From: Holacanthus passer
Taxonomy: Eukaryota > Chordata > Actinopteri > Pomacanthidae
Assembly (NCBI GenBank): GCA_025331565.1
Contig: JAFREQ010000039.1
Location: forward strand, 434,001 to 498,000
Length of the DNA stretch: 64,000 nt
Reading direction: 5' to 3'
A program made the translations under genes and the position numbers. Under the pieces are notes generated by a model. That model ran no database searches, was not told the DNA's origin, and saw only the letters and a list, made by a program, of their open reading frames with translations. Of the stretch, positions 48,601 to 61,195 are shown one piece after another. The first letter of the stretch is position 1, and each line of letters starts with the position of its first letter.

Positions 48601-51600
48601 AGTTTCCTGTATTTGGAGAGAAGTCTTATGCTCGAGGGTATGAGGTGATGAATTTTGTCTGTGATATTTTAGAGACCTGACTATCTTAGAGATTCTTGTC
48701 TCTAAGAATTATTTTATTATTAAAGAAGCTCATGAATACATGGAATACATGACTCAATAAAGTTATGACCCTGGCTACAGTGCTGAAAAGAAACTTGGGG
48801 TTGGTTTTATTTTTCTTAGTTGTTGATGATTGTGCAAGGCTGCTGTATGTTGACTATCTTGCAGACCAAACGAGATTCTTCCAGTTTGGTCGAATGCTAT
48901 TTCCTGCTAGTTTTTGTAATGTTTGCTTTAATTTCAGAGTTTTGGGGTTATAGCATGGAGCTAATCTTTTTTTGATTTATATCTTCTATTTTAAAGGGGC
49001 AATAGAATCGTGTCATTCACAGTGAACCTGTAGTGCTATCAACAAGATGATCATTTTGGGAGGGACTAAAATTAGCAGAGGAGTCCTATTTTATATTAAG
49101 ACATGGCATTGAATTAAATGCAGATGGAATCACTTTCTTAAATTAAGCTGCAGCTCCGTCAGATGGTTTAAATGTGATTAATTACCACTGTTGAGAAATT
49201 ATTACTTTTGTCTTCATAGTGTAGCTCATGGTGACAGTAAAGTACAAACTGAACTGATTGTGTAATAGTTTCAGTCCTGTGTTTTGAGTTTTGGCGATAT
49301 AGTGACCTTTTGTTCATTTCTTCATGTTTTGATCTTGTCTAAAATATGCTTAATCAGGGTTTCCTGTCCCTCTCTACAGCCATGTATAACGAGATCCATC
49401 AGTTTCGCGAGGCCTGTGGTGATGCCCACATGAAGACCATCCTGGCTATTGGAGAGCTGGGCACCTTCACCAACGTATACAAAGCAAGCCTGGTTGCCAT
49501 GATGGCTGGTCAGTCTAAGCACTCAACAACCTGCTCTGACATGTTTCAGTGTGTCTATCATAGTCACAGTTTATGTCTCTTTTCTAGATACATCTTCTAG
49601 ATAAAGAAATGAGAATCTCGCTCTGTCTGTCTGTCAAATTTGGACAAAAAGATTGTTTTTTTTTTTTACATGTTTTTGTACATTACACAAAAAAGCCTAA
49701 CATGTTCCTGTAGTGTACTTTAGTATAGCAAATCATATAAATGGTGTGTGTGTGTGACTGACTGACTGACTGACTGACTTTGTTAACAAATCCCATCTCA
49801 TGGTAACACCCTGCAGATGTGTGAGTGGCACCTGAAGGGTGTGTAAACTGCAGGATGACGTAGACAGAGGCTGGAACTTGAACGGCAGCTGGAGAACACC
49901 TGCTTGACTGTACCACTGTATAACAGCATAGTGTCTGCAAGTCCTGGACAAGTCTTTAAATTTCTGATTTTTTTCTTACGTATTTCCAAATCTTGAAATA
50001 AAAGCAGTCATGCCAAATGTGTAATAGGTCATTGGAAAAAAGTCAGAAAGTAAAGTGGGCTATCCTAGATTCTATGACTAGATGGATTAGACAGCATAAA
50101 ATCAGTAGTTTCACAGCAGTAAATTGGCATTAGCTACCTATACCACTGCAGCAGTTGATGTTCCTCTGTTTGTGCTGGGTGTAGTGATACCGATGTGGGT
50201 GTGTATCAATATTGCCCTTGTTCAGCTTTAACTAGAGCAGTACCTCCTGTCAAATATCTGTTGAATCATGTTTTTCTGTCTTCATGAATGAATTAGGTGT
50301 AATTATAACAAATTTCCTCCTTAGGTGTGTTATTTATGCACAAAGAATTCCAATTGGTTAAATTAGCCACACTACTTAATGAATGAGATACTAACAGCAT
50401 GTCTGCTCAGGAAGCATATCAGGCATTTTGTATATAATATATTTAATTAACTCCGCCTTTTCAGTCTTGTTAGCGCATGCCTTGCACATACCATTGTACC
50501 ACACCATTCTGGAAAGAGAGGCTGCAGTTTTGAAGAAGCCACCAGGCATGCATTTGGGCTGTTAACCAGAGACCTTTGTATTCTTTTTTGTGATGACATT
50601 GGTCTGATTTTCATGTGGCACTGAAGAGGTTTTAAAAAGTTGAATGTCCAAGTCAGTAAAAGCAGAGGTCTTGGGGTAATTCCTGCCTTCACCCAGCTTG
50701 TGGCGCTGCTGCATAGCTTTATCTCTTGCCTTTGAAAAGGCAAACCTGATGAGTTGAGCTCTCTCTCTCATGCGCGCACACGCACATGCATGCCTTATGC
50801 TTAACTAGCCATCACATAATAAGCAGATTACAGAACCAAATTGTCAGGGGCTCTGATAGAGATCATTATTAAAATGCATTGCTTTTGTCACTACACTCAC
50901 TCCTTAATCTCCCCTTGTTCCTATGAATTGCATATGAGATTCCTGAAATTGAATGATAATTTCACCTATTAATCTCTGATGCAGGCTATTTTACTCTGCT
51001 GTTCCCCGCCAGTATCCCCCTGCCCAAGCAAATGAATAGAGCTTCATTACCGCCACCCGCATTTAATAACCGTTATCCATTATCTGGTAATTAAGACTCC
51101 CCATAACGAATCTTAAGGATTATGCCAGTTTGAGGACGAAGGGAGAAAGGCTGAAAGACCTGACTAGAAAAATACATAGAACATGTCTTTAATGAACTGG
51201 AAAATGTTCATCTTGCTCTGTTCAGTAATGAACAGTCATTATACACCAGGGAGGCAGAAGAGCTGTTTTTTTCTTTCCTGCAGCCCACAGTTTGTGGGTA
51301 ATCTATTAAAGAGCTTCATTTTATCTTCTATTTTTATCAGGAAAGCTGATAAAACATAATTGGCTGTGAAGGAAGGGAAGGAAAAATGAAGGATTTTATT
51401 GATGAGCCTGCAGCTGCCCTCTGTTAGCTATCAGCAGCAGCATATGTTCTTGTCTGGCCAGGCCAGACAGTAATGCCCTGTCCATCGTCTCTTTGTCCCC
51501 TCTCACTATTTCTCTGCTTCCCCACTTTAGCAGCATGTTGAACAACTGACAGATGAAGAACATGACTGTATGACATGCTCCATTCTGTATGTTGCTGTGT

Positions 51601-53217
51601 TGAAGACTACATGCCACCTTTATAAACCCAACAGGTTCAGACTTTATCAAGACTTCGACAGGAAAGGAGGCGGTCAACGCGACCTACCCTGTCGCCATAG
51701 TAATGGTGAGGGCCATTCGTGACTACTTCTTGTGTACAGGCCACAAGGTACAGTACTTCATCCTGCCTTTCTGTGGGTCCTTGGCTGCATGGACTTTGTC
51801 TTCTTGACTAGATGAATTGTCTGTCTTGTTAGTTCCAGTCAGTAACTACACTAATGATTTTAGGGCATTTCCTTTTTAAATCTTCCCAGTAATTGCAGCA
51901 ATTAGATGTCTATTGAGATTAAGGCCAAACATCTGTACAAACAGCAAAAAGTACAGGCACATTGTTATGTAAATATGTAAGAATGTCTCGCGCAAACGTC
52001 CATTATTGGCCATTAATAGAGAAATGAATGGGACAATTTATATAAAATCATGTACATCTTGATAAAAATACAAGGAGTTAGTCTAGGGAGTCCACTCTAC
52101 TCCCCACACTGTAGACTAGTCAGTGGCGTGCTGTTATACACATTCATCAAAGCAGAAGCAGTATTTGTCTTTGTTCCAAGACACTTTCATAGCATTTCTT
52201 GCCTGATATGAACGAAGCCTTTTTTAACCTGGTTTGAACAGAAAGGTTAATTGTCACTTAATTTCACTGATTATCACTCTGAAATTGAATTAATGTTCCT
52301 GTAATGTGTGTGCATTGTTACATAATTAACTGCACTGGAGGGTGATGACTGATATGCTGGCAAGAATAAACTCCATGTCTTTGATGTTCTTGACCACACT
52401 GCTACAGTAAAACACACCCAGTGCAGCTGCATGCATGGTGTAAAGCATCTATGTATACCATGTACCATTTACCATGTTTTGTAGAAAGACATTTCACCAT
52501 TATTTGTTTTTGTGCTCGTGCATCGGTTTTACATTGTTTTTTACATTGTTTTGCTTTTTTAGAATAATATTTCCATTACCTGATTGTACTATGAAGCACA
52601 CTGGCAAAACCTTGATTTTGTGTGTCTAAAACATACATGATTTTTTTTTAAGAGGAATGCGCATCATGTAATTTGCTCCTCCAAGTCTGTAACTGTTTTG
52701 TCTGTGTGTCTTGTGTTCTGTGTGAGCATAAGGGACATGGCTACTCCTTATCCATGGCTAACCCAAATGAAAAATATTTAAGTAAACATTTGCCATGTAT
52801 TACAAGAGGTTTTTCTATTTGGTTGTTATGCTATTATATCAATTATACACTTAAAGTTTTGAGTCTAATCATGCTTTAAATGAAGTGTATGTCCTGTTGA
52901 CAGAGGTCTTTGTGTTCCCTCAGGTGGGCTTTAAGCCAGCAGGAGGGATCCGGACAGCTCAGGAGTCTCTGTTGTGGCTCACGCTGATCAAAGAGGAGCT
53001 GGGCAACGAGTGGCTATGTCCTCACTTGTTCCGCCTGGGAGCCAGCAGCCTGTTGGCTGACATCGAGAGGCAGGTGGGGACTGAACACACACTACTTTCG
53101 CCATACCTTATTTTTATGCATATAAGAATGTTTTGGGTTTTTTTGTTCTTGTTTTTACAGATCTACCATCACGTTACTGGACAGTATGCAGCCTATCATG
53201 AGCTGCCTATGGCCTGA
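42593..53217 (+). CDS. dera: Deoxyribose-phosphate aldolase, complete, nine exons
   Basis: DERA is a cytosolic class I aldolase that splits 2-deoxy-D-ribose 5-phosphate into glyceraldehyde 3-phosphate and acetaldehyde, allowing deoxynucleosides to feed glycolysis. Joined exons: 42593-42623, 43397-43494, 44028-44175, 45135-45230, 45345-45479, 49380-49508, 51635-51747, 52924-53073, 53161-53217. They give 954 coding bases plus TGA: 318 residues, equal to human. All introns are GT-AG and all phases join. Catalytic residues sit at the human positions: Asp155 (EIDIVINR), Schiff-base Lys218 (DFIKTSTGKE) and Lys254 (GFKPAGGIR). The C-terminal tail YAAYHELPMA, whose tyrosine helps catalysis in this family, is intact. 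The start MSARNPGTKL resembles human MSAHNRGTEL. Nothing is broken; intron 5 has accumulated L2 and LTR sequence. Confidence 0.97.
43397..43494 (+). CDS. dera: dera exon 2
   Basis: Acceptor CCACAG, donor GTAGAG. Encodes the N-terminal helix DLEWISKVRVNTQAVLKRA and ends in KKQWQ at a codon boundary. Confidence 0.95.
44028..44175 (+). CDS. dera: dera exon 3
   Basis: Acceptor CCTGCAG, donor GTCTGT. Encodes the first barrel strand with IDLTTLGGDDT, residues 44-92. Confidence 0.97.
45135..45230 (+). CDS. dera: dera exon 4
   Basis: Acceptor GTGTCAG, donor GTAAGT. Encodes GVTTAAVCVYPSRV, the second barrel strand. Confidence 0.97.
45345..45479 (+). CDS. dera: dera exon 5
   Basis: After an intron of only 114 bp, acceptor CTCCCAG. 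Encodes VATGFPAGQT and the catalytic Asp155 in ATEIDIVINR; donor GTATGG. Confidence 0.97.
45765..45815 (+). repeat. LINE 3' tail (Rex1/Babar-like)
   Basis: GTGAATTTCCCCACTGAGGG, then ATGAATAAAGAAAATATCTTAAAA; a short 5'-truncated insertion inside the L2 3' UTR. Confidence 0.65.
46044..47577 (-). mobile_element. Probable solo LTR, 1534 bp, nested in L2
   Basis: The insert starts TGTTAGATCC and ends CACTTGACA on the + strand and is flanked by the same 4 bp, GCCT (46040-46043 and 47578-47581). Deleting it restores the L2 order CAGTCTAAGCCTGCAGCAGCA. On the minus strand it has TATAAAAAGG (about 47078-47087) followed about 560 bp later by AATAAAGG (about 46511-46518), so U3-R-U5 appears to run on the minus strand. 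A LINE 3' tail is nested inside it. Confidence 0.7.
46386..46438 (+). repeat. LINE 3' tail (Rex1/Babar-like) inside the LTR
   Basis: GTGAATTTCCCCAATGTGG, then AATGAATAAAGG and (TTATC)n; the third nesting level in dera intron 5. Confidence 0.7.
49380..49508 (+). CDS. dera: dera exon 6
   Basis: Acceptor TCTACAG after the 3.9-kb repeat-filled intron 5; donor GTCAGT. Encodes MKTILAIGELGTFTNVYKAS, up to MMAG. Confidence 0.97.
49756..49779. repeat. (GACT)6 microsatellite
   Basis: Six exact GACT units directly after a short (GT)n run, in dera intron 6. Confidence 0.95.
50430..51370. promoter_or_regulatory. Candidate conserved non-coding block in dera intron 6
   Basis: About 0.9 kb free of recognised repeats and of coding exons, with balanced composition and many homeodomain-type cores (TAATTA, ATTATC, TAATTAAG near 51088-51096) around 50930-51130. 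Its texture resembles developmental enhancers of vertebrates, some of which sit in introns of bystander genes. Conservation itself cannot be seen from one sequence. Confidence 0.35.
51635..51747 (+). CDS. dera: dera exon 7, Schiff-base lysine
   Basis: Acceptor CCAACAG, donor GTACAG. Carries SDFIKTSTGKEAVNATYPVA with Lys218, which forms the imine with the substrate. Confidence 0.97.
52924..53073 (+). CDS. dera: dera exon 8
   Basis: Acceptor CCCTCAG, donor GTGGGG. Begins VGFKPAGGIR with Lys254 and the phosphate-binding glycines; ends LLADIERQ. Confidence 0.97.
53161..53217 (+). CDS. dera: dera exon 9 with stop
   Basis: Follows an 87-bp intron ending TTTTTACAG. Encodes IYHHVTGQYAAYHELPMA and TGA. 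Confidence 0.97.
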   Translation: MYHHVTGQYAAYHELPMA

Positions 53218-53358
53218 AGCTGTGGATGTCCTGTTATAATGACCAATCAGAACCTCACACTAAACAGACAAACTGCACACAGGCAGCACATTAACTCATC
53301 TACTTTATTATCCACACTCATGTTCAGTGCTTTAAAGTTTGGCTGGGACCAATGTTAA

Positions 53359-53364
53359 AATAAA
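53359..53364 (+). terminator. dera poly(A) signal
   Basis: AATAAA 142 bases after the stop, giving a short 3' UTR. A TGTGATAAG stretch follows; the cleavage site is probably near 53380. Confidence 0.75.
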
Positions 53365-53399
53365 AGATATATGTGATAAGATGACTGATTCCTGTTCTC

Positions 53400-56300
53400 C
53401 CCACTTCTACCCAGTTGTACAACCTCTTACACATATATATATTGCAGTTATCACTTATATGCATATCATATACAGAAAAGTAATGCCACCCAGAATACAT
53501 TACACTTTTATTACACAAAAAATTCACTTTAGGGAAACATGGTGCTCTTGGTTAAATTTGAAAAACAAAACAAAAAAAACAAAAACCCAAACAAACATTG
53601 GCCTAGAAACTTAATTCAGGCTTAAATTGTGTTTCTTCTCAACTAATCTGATGAAACAAGTTGATATATTTTGAACAGATTTACAGGAGACAGAGTAGGT
53701 AGCATCAGTGCTACTGATATACTGATCAAATAATCATTTTGGGACTTTTTGATAATTGTTAAGTCTTTATTTGGACTGGCTGTCACCTGTCCCAACTCTG
53801 ACACAACTAATCTATCTGCATCACCTGACTGCTAGCTTTGACATACTTTAATGAATGGCTGAAGTCCCATCCTTCATTTTCCTTCTTTTTGTAATTGGCA
53901 CAGCTGTCAGTTATTTAGACATATGTTAACAACCTTAAGGAAACTAGTACTAGTGCTATATGTCAATTGGGGTGCTATTAACGCATTTGTATTTTTTTCT
54001 GTTGTCAATTTTGCTTATTTGTTCCATGATACCAGTCCCTTTAATTGGTGAATGGTAATTTGACAGTTGACACACAGATACTGTGTAGTGTAAGAGCTGT
54101 GCTTAAACACACTTACACTCCTTTGTTTTTCCAAATAACAGAACAAATTGAAAAATTGGAATTGCTTACAGCTTGTACAAATGGGTTACTTGTCTGTTCA
54201 TGTACACACTGGTAAATGTCCTGAGAACCGCAGAGCTTCAAGCATATCCATAAAGCCTCTGGTTCATGTATGATTTTGCAGATGCTTGTCTCCGACCTGT
54301 CCCAGTAATGTGTGCTGAATGTGTTATGGAAAAATCCTTTGCTTAATTTGATTAGTGGGAAACTCGGCCAACTGAAGAGTGCTGGCGATTAATCAGGGGT
54401 TAAGTGAGTTTAAAAGATGAGATTGAACAGCTCACAAATTTGAGGCTTCATTTGAAGACAGGTCACTTTCTTCTTCCTTTTCTTCTTTAGGATATCACAG
54501 GCCTTGACCTTGACTGTAACAGAGGATAAGCTAGAGAATTAATCGTGGGGGGAAGGGGATGTGAGTTTTTGGGGAGAAATGTGTGATTTGATGGGAAATT
54601 CATGGGAGTGGTTTGGCTTTGGGACACTGATGGACTGGGAATGAGGCCATGCTCAGTTAGGAATTTTAGGTAGTGGTTGGACATGATCAAATAGAGAACT
54701 TTGAATGATATTCTGTAGAGGTCTGGTCAATAAGCCCATACAATATCCCAGAGCCTTGACATAAATGTGTCAAAAACAATTTTCTGTCTGCTGCTGTGTT
54801 CAAACACTTTGGCCAAGAGCAACATACCGTATTCAACTACTTGCCAGATTGCCAAAAAATTGGCTGATTTGTAATGTTTTTAATGTCATCTTTAGTGCCA
54901 TCGCGAGGTCAAAAATCCCTTTTGACAACTTGTTTGTACCAAAGTATTTCAAACGTGTTGGATTACCTTGAGGTTGTGGATATCCAGGGTCTCCAGCACC
55001 ACCAACAAGACATCTTGTCTACTTGTACAAGACACAATGGACTGACAGAATCAGTGGCCCAACCCTGTCTCCCAGAAATTACATTCATAATTTGCAATAG
55101 CAAATACATTTTCAAAGAAGAGTTTTTTTACTTACTTTTTTACTTTTACTTTTTACTTATCAGCATAATGAGAAAACATTTTTAATGTAGTTATCTGCAA
55201 AGTCACACATCATTGACAAAATATGATGTTTGCTACAGCAACTACAGCATAATTATGGCTCTGTTTAGCGACTCCGAGCATTTTGTTAAGGGAAAAATGA
55301 TGGCCTTGTTGCAGACAGGATGTGTTTACATTTTAAAATTTTAAATGAAACCACACCTAACCAAAATGTTTTTGTTGATTATACCTAATCACCTTGCACA
55401 TGGGATGTGAACTACGCCCTCTGGTGTCTTGTGTTTTGCATGCCCACCATCCATCCTGACCACCTCCATATGACTTCTGTGTGGGACAGGAATGTATGAC
55501 ATCTTTGACAAAGAAAATGTTGCTAGGGGACGTACAGCATATAAACATAATTCTGAGGAGGCCCAAGTTGGATGGCCAGGGTTATGAAAATATTAAAATA
55601 TAAAATCACAAAGTTTGACAAAATAATCTAACTTGACTAACTAATCTAACTGAATAACTTAAGGTACAACTTGCAAAATTGTCACATTGTGATGACAAGT
55701 CTGAGCAAGCAGTCAATATGCAAATTTGAGCAGTCTTCACACACCCACAAATATGTCCTCAACAGCTCCATTCATAAGTCACTTAACTAAACCACTACCT
55801 GTAGTTGAGTGAATTTTTTTTTTTTGTATGCTTTATATGATTTTTATCATGGGTTCTTTGTGGGTTTGGCATGGGACAAACAACAACTTACATGTCATGA
55901 GAGGCACAACTAAAACTTGAAAAGACAAATTTAAAACTAAAAGCAGGTGAAGACTGGGAGATTTGGTTAAAAGCTCTGGTAAAGGATGCAAGTGAATTTA
56001 TGATTATTTTGTCAGATTGAAAATAAACTTTCATGCGTGGGATCCAAGTTGTATTAAACCAGAATTATCAAGTAGCATTGCATCACTTCTGGTAAAGCTC
56101 TTCAGAAATTAACTTTGTAGCCTATGTAGTCTTCTTGTCTTGTATTTTCTAGTTTTAATTTGCACTGCTGGAAGTTTTTTTCAAATTTACTTGGTGGTTT
56201 ATGTAATTCAGCACATCTGTAAACTACACAAATGTGATTTTTTAAGTGCCAAGTGATGCCATCTCTGATGTTAAAAAATGATAAATTGTTCAGTGACTTT

Positions 56301-58580
56301 ACAGAAACATAGTTTTTCTTCGTTTCCTCCTGGGAGGGGAAAAAACCCCCAACAACCTCCCCCTTAGTGTGAGCAGTGTACGCACAAATGATGGAGTGAG
56401 CATCTGCAATCTGCTCTTGATTGATTAGTCCCACTTACATAAAGGCATGTAGATCATCTCATATCGGACCATCAGTCAGTACACTGCCATTTGATCAGAC
56501 AGAGGCATAGAAGCTGCAACTTGATTTTGCTTGATTGATTCTTCGGGCCATCCATAAATATCCCTATCAAACACACACATACTCAAACTGAACGCAGGGT
56601 AGACCATCAAGGTGAGACCATCATAACCGCCTCCTGGCTACATCTCACTGTGTTCCCAATCTCTCTACAACAACTCTGTGACTGTTATGTCAACGCCATA
56701 AATCGTACAAATGGGGCTAGTAGAGCACATTTTCAGACAGTCTCTCTTAGAAACCATTCATAGTCATGTAGTCCAGAAGTACCTTCAGCATGTTTGAGAA
56801 AAAATGTCATTTTTTAAAACATGTTTTAAGTTTTCAATATTAAATGTATTAATATGAATACTAATCTGAATAAATACAGACAAGTAAAATAATCAGGACT
56901 TTAATCAGAGCATTTTAAAAAAGTCATTATAAAATATTAACCAGTTATGAGACTGTGTCTGATCATTGATAATGAAGGAACCACTAACACATAACTGACA
57001 GCTGTGACTGACAGAAATGACAATTTGGCAAGTAAAGAAGATGATGAAATACTATTTAATGATAAGCTGAATTGAAAAAAATGTTACAAACTTTCATGAC
57101 AATATATTTTGTGTGTATTTATTATGTTTATAATAAACATGAATTTTGTTTTTAATGCTTAGTACTGAAAACTGGAAAATATCATTTTCATCTGAATTTT
57201 TACTAAAAAGACACCTTGTCAAAATGAAATAGCCCAGTGTTAGACCAGTGTTATTTCTTAAAATTGCAAAACAAATGTCACCATGACATCTGAATATGTA
57301 TTTTTTGATGATCCATCAAAAAAGTTATTTTTCATTTCTTTTGCAACAGCACATTTTCATGAGACTATATGAGACTAACACAATTTTCTAGTTATGTTTT
57401 AACCACAGGTGTCATGTCAGTCTTATGCAAACTCCTTCAAATAATAGTTATAGAATTTTCTACCTTACAATGGCCACACAGGTTTGGAGCTGCTGTAGTG
57501 TGGTTGTTGAACAAAACGAGGTACATGCTTGTCTAATAAAACATTGTTTACATCAGTGTGCAGGTCTGTTTGCACTTTCCAAGTCCTCTTGGCTTGGATG
57601 AACATACAGCAGTAGCCAGGGGTGAATTTGTCACTGGGGTGATCCAGTCACTCACACCTGACAAATTGACTCGCTCAGATTGATTGGTTTCCTGTTGTTT
57701 AATTCATCATTGTTTCATTAGAATGAAGCAGGTGTTAAAAAACAACCGTTTGAGCCACCAACACCAGTACTTATCCATTAACATTTTACATTTGGTCAGA
57801 TGTGTGTGTGTATATATACTACCAGAGAAATTGGATGGTATGCACAGGAACTATACTTTGAAAAAAGTGTCTCTGCTGTATGTGGAGGAATATCTGAAAT
57901 ATATATTTTTTAAATAAAATCTATCCATTTAAAAACATAATACTGTCAAAATACTATAACATTTTGAATGAAATACAAACTATGAGACTGCTGAAATGTA
58001 ATTTAAAAAAAGTTTTGTCTTTATTTTTGTTTCAATATTAGCCTGCTACTTGTTTTGTGTTCATGCACTTAGTGTGTGCACACATCTTCCATAATTACTT
58101 ATAGCCTAAACCATGATGACAAGAGAGTAAGCAGGGGTAAATTGAATGGTTCAAAAACACCGTAAACCCAGACCGGCCCCTGACAATTGATCAAACACTG
58201 CCCACCAGTTCACCACCCTTTCAGTCCCCTTAAATATGCGTACTGTACTATTCCCTCCACTACAAAGCTGAATAGTAATTTTTAAACATTAATTGAATTA
58301 ATCATAGTCATCATGGCACGGCATGAACACTGCCTCCCTGCACCCTCCCTGAGCGTCCCTTTTTTCTTGCATGCTACTCTCTGCTTACCACTTATTCTCC
58401 CCCTGGTTACCCTGCTTGTACATTCAACTTCTCTTCTTGTTCATTCTCAAAGAATAATATAATCAGTCCACTCAGCTGCTCCGTTCCCACTGCACTCCTC
58501 ATATTCAAAAACTTTTGAGCTCAATGAATCTTCACAGTCATATCAGGGATTACTGTCAAAAACAGTGGAAACACTTCACA
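53400..58580. other. Intergenic, no gene recognised
   Basis: About 5 kb downstream of dera. No domain is seen in any open frame (the longest is 110 codons at 56102-56434 on the minus strand), and I find no exon with a recognisable protein block. The stretch near 54300-54480 has balanced composition and could be conserved non-coding DNA. Otherwise the region is AT-rich and appears mostly free of young transposons. Confidence 0.5.
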
Positions 58581-58589
58581 CACCCCACT

Positions 58590-59330
58590 GAACGAAAACG
58601 TTAAAAAGTCAATGGAGAAGTCCATTTTGGAGGATCCAACGAGGTGCCAACAGGCTGCAGGACTGGAGGCCAGTGACAGGGCGACTGGCAGGGTAGCCAG
58701 TAGAGCCAAGGAAGAAGAGACTGCTGCAGCACAGGAACTGGAGATAGCTGCAGCTTAGAGGCTGGGAACCAGGAGCAGGAGTCGGCAGGGCCACCTACAG
58801 GGAACCAGGAGCAGGGATGCCGCAGGCCGACACTGTACTCACATGGTGTCCGGTGACGCAGAAACTGTCAACTGGTGTTGACCAGGGTGCTGGGCTGCAG
58901 AGGTTCAGGGTCGCTGGGGAGAGCCGGGTTCCCTGGAAAGAAGACCCCTGGGAATTACTAGAGGTGGAATCAGGCAGACACTAGCCAAATCAGGAACAAA
59001 CTGGAGTCTAGCAGGCTGGTGGCTGGCCAACTCAGCTGCTGGAGCTGGCAGGATGTTGGCAGGCAGAGGTGCAGACTGGGGCATGGGCTGTGACTTGGGC
59101 TGATCACTGGGATCCTGAGGTTGAGGCTTGGGTTGATAGCCGGGATCTCAGACATGAAGTACCAGGACAAATTGGCAAAGAAAGAGGGAAACACACAGAC
59201 TAAAATACAATAGGAGAGGAAGAATGCAGGCAAAACTAAGTAACAGTCCTAAGGAAGGGAAAAAGACAAAGGAAGTAAAGACAACAAAGACACCTTAGGA
59301 AACTACTCTTCTAAATAAAACAGGAAATAA
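58590..59330 (-). mobile_element. Unclassified GC-richer repeat
   Basis: Contains many short repeats of GGAACCAGGAGCAGG, GGCAGGG and CTGGAGCTGGCAGG, then an ACACAGACTAAAATAC stretch. It resembles the internal part of fish repeats like that at 15040. The minus-strand frames are Leu/Pro/Ser low complexity. Confidence 0.35.
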
Positions 59331-59962
59331 CTAAACAACCCAAAACAGTGACTTAGTGTGCTCAACAGGTGGTGCATTAAAACAGTGATTCATTAAGGTA
59401 TATTCAACCTTTCTCTAACTGTGCCAAGGTACAAAAATGCCATAATAATTACAATAAGTGTCCCATGAGGACATGATCCTTAATTTCATTGCATTGTTGT
59501 ACATTTTTGTTGTACATTCACCTCAGTCAAGTGAGGGGTAAACACTTAGAACATGAATCTTTTGCACAGTATATCTAATGGCCACTGCATAGTAGGATGA
59601 GGCCATGGTGTTGTTTTGTTGTTGTGGAAGAGTTGACTGTCAGCTTGTTATGTTTTCTGCTCTGCTTCAAGATGATTGGTCTGGGTCCTTTAATGGTGTT
59701 TAATGTAATGAAAGGTTATATTGTTTACAGTGTCCAAAGCAAGTTTAGGGTAAATTTTCATGAAATCTTTGCTAATCTTTGTCAAGTACAGTTTCAAGAT
59801 TGAACACAAAAAATTGCATTTTACTGATAAACAAGTGAGTTGACCAAAAATCCAGCCGTACAGTGTGATCCCCTCACTGGCAGGATGATGAGTTCTTGTC
59901 TTTAGGACGGTAATCCCTGAGTCTGGCTCGCCATCTTGGTTGCATGAGCGCGCGTGTTGCTC

Positions 59963-59986
59963 CACACACACGCACGCGCGCGCGCG
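59963..59986. repeat. (CA)n(CG)n alternating purine-pyrimidine run
   Basis: 24 bp of strict alternation, ending in CGCGCGCGCGCG; Z-DNA-prone. Confidence 0.9.
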
Positions 59987-60729
59987 GCAGCACAGTCTCT
60001 ACCTTTTTTCCTAAAAAAAAATCCAACAACAAAAAATCCTGACCTGTACAACAAGTCATGAAAGAAAATAAATGACAATTGAACATATCAACTGAACAAG
60101 GCTAAATTAATATGCATCATACTGCTATGTGATTCAATTAAGAAAATGGCGACAAAGCTACATTTTTCCTCTGTCATCGGTCCATTTATCTCACATTTCT
60201 CTCGTTCATATACAATAGAATAACATTTTTCATAACACATGTACATTCACAATTAATTCTCAAATAAACAGAGAAAATACAAGCTGCTAATTTGCTTGTG
60301 CGTTTACACACTATTAACCTGTTAGCATTTTTAAGTGGAACATGACAAGAAAACTTTCAGGCGAACCAGGTTAAAACTCACCAAAACCGTTGTGGTTAAT
60401 CTCTTTCTCCTAATCACTATCCGGGTAGGTAGATTTTTAGGTTTAAATAAACTCTTTTAAAAAGTATTTTTGCTGGGCTTTCCTCTGTTTCTCTCCACGT
60501 TTTCCTCTTCTGCCTTACGTTTCATTTTTTCCCAGCGCAGCGTCACCAGCCAGCAGGGATTTCTTAAAGGGGAAATGCCATGAAAGTTGTTTTTTTTTTT
60601 AATCAGCAAACTAATTATTAACATAAAATTATTGCCGACTGATTTTAACTCACTTTTTATGAACAAATTTATTAATATATCAGTGAATTTTAATTAATTA
60701 TATTTATTACATTTTAATGTGGCTTCCAA

Positions 60730-61195
60730 GTTTGCAAGATGAATTGTCAAAGCCCTTTGTATGGGAGGTGTTGGGACCACTGGAAGTCCACAGATGAGTA
60801 TGTGGAAAAGACCAGATGAGATAAGACATTCCACTTCAGGGTCTGTCTTATGGGGGGGGGCAAAGGAGCCCAGCCTCCACAGTCTTCCTGTTAACTCCAG
60901 CCGGGACCCATCTCCAAGCCCCCTCCTTAACTCACTCTCTTCTCTTCAGCCCTGCAAGGAGGCAGGAGCTACCATCTCTGCTCTTCAGTCTGCCAAAGAG
61001 GCAAGACCTCTTCTCTTCAGCTCTGTCAAGGAGGCAGCAGCTTCTCCTCTCAGCTCCAACAAGGGAGCAGAAACCAGCTCTCAGTGTGGCCTGCTCACAG
61101 CAGTCACACCTAACCAAGAATCAAGGAAGGAACCTACCTACCTACAAGGAAGGTTCTCCCACCAGCAGCTGCAACACAAGCCAGCTTGCTGATTT
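60730..61195. repeat. Repeat with degenerate 32-40 bp units
   Basis: CTCTTCAG-led units at about 60942, 60981 and 61013, and a weaker one near 61044, each followed by a TGYCAARGAGGCA-like block. The + frame 60761-61192 runs through it and is Ser/Pro/Leu-rich without a known domain. It abuts the truncated end of the Gypsy element. Confidence 0.5.

Larger units (their letters stand above)
45590..49130 (-). mobile_element. L2-type LINE in dera intron 5, interrupted
   Basis: Antisense to dera. The 3' UTR part is at 45590-46043, and the element resumes at 47578 with GCAGCACAACTAAGGGATGG after an LTR. The minus strand then encodes a truncated RT: FDTTDHSVLLQRL and GVPQGS-like sequence (about 48000-48215), and FQSGFRVHHHTETALVKVRKDL (about 48260-48345). 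The upstream linker to 49130 matches the L2 copy in hmga2 intron 4. Stops and frameshifts throughout. Confidence 0.75.

Noticed and set aside
60761..61192. 143-codon + strand open frame
   Set aside because: Ser/Pro/Leu-rich translation of a degenerate tandem repeat with no recognised domain.
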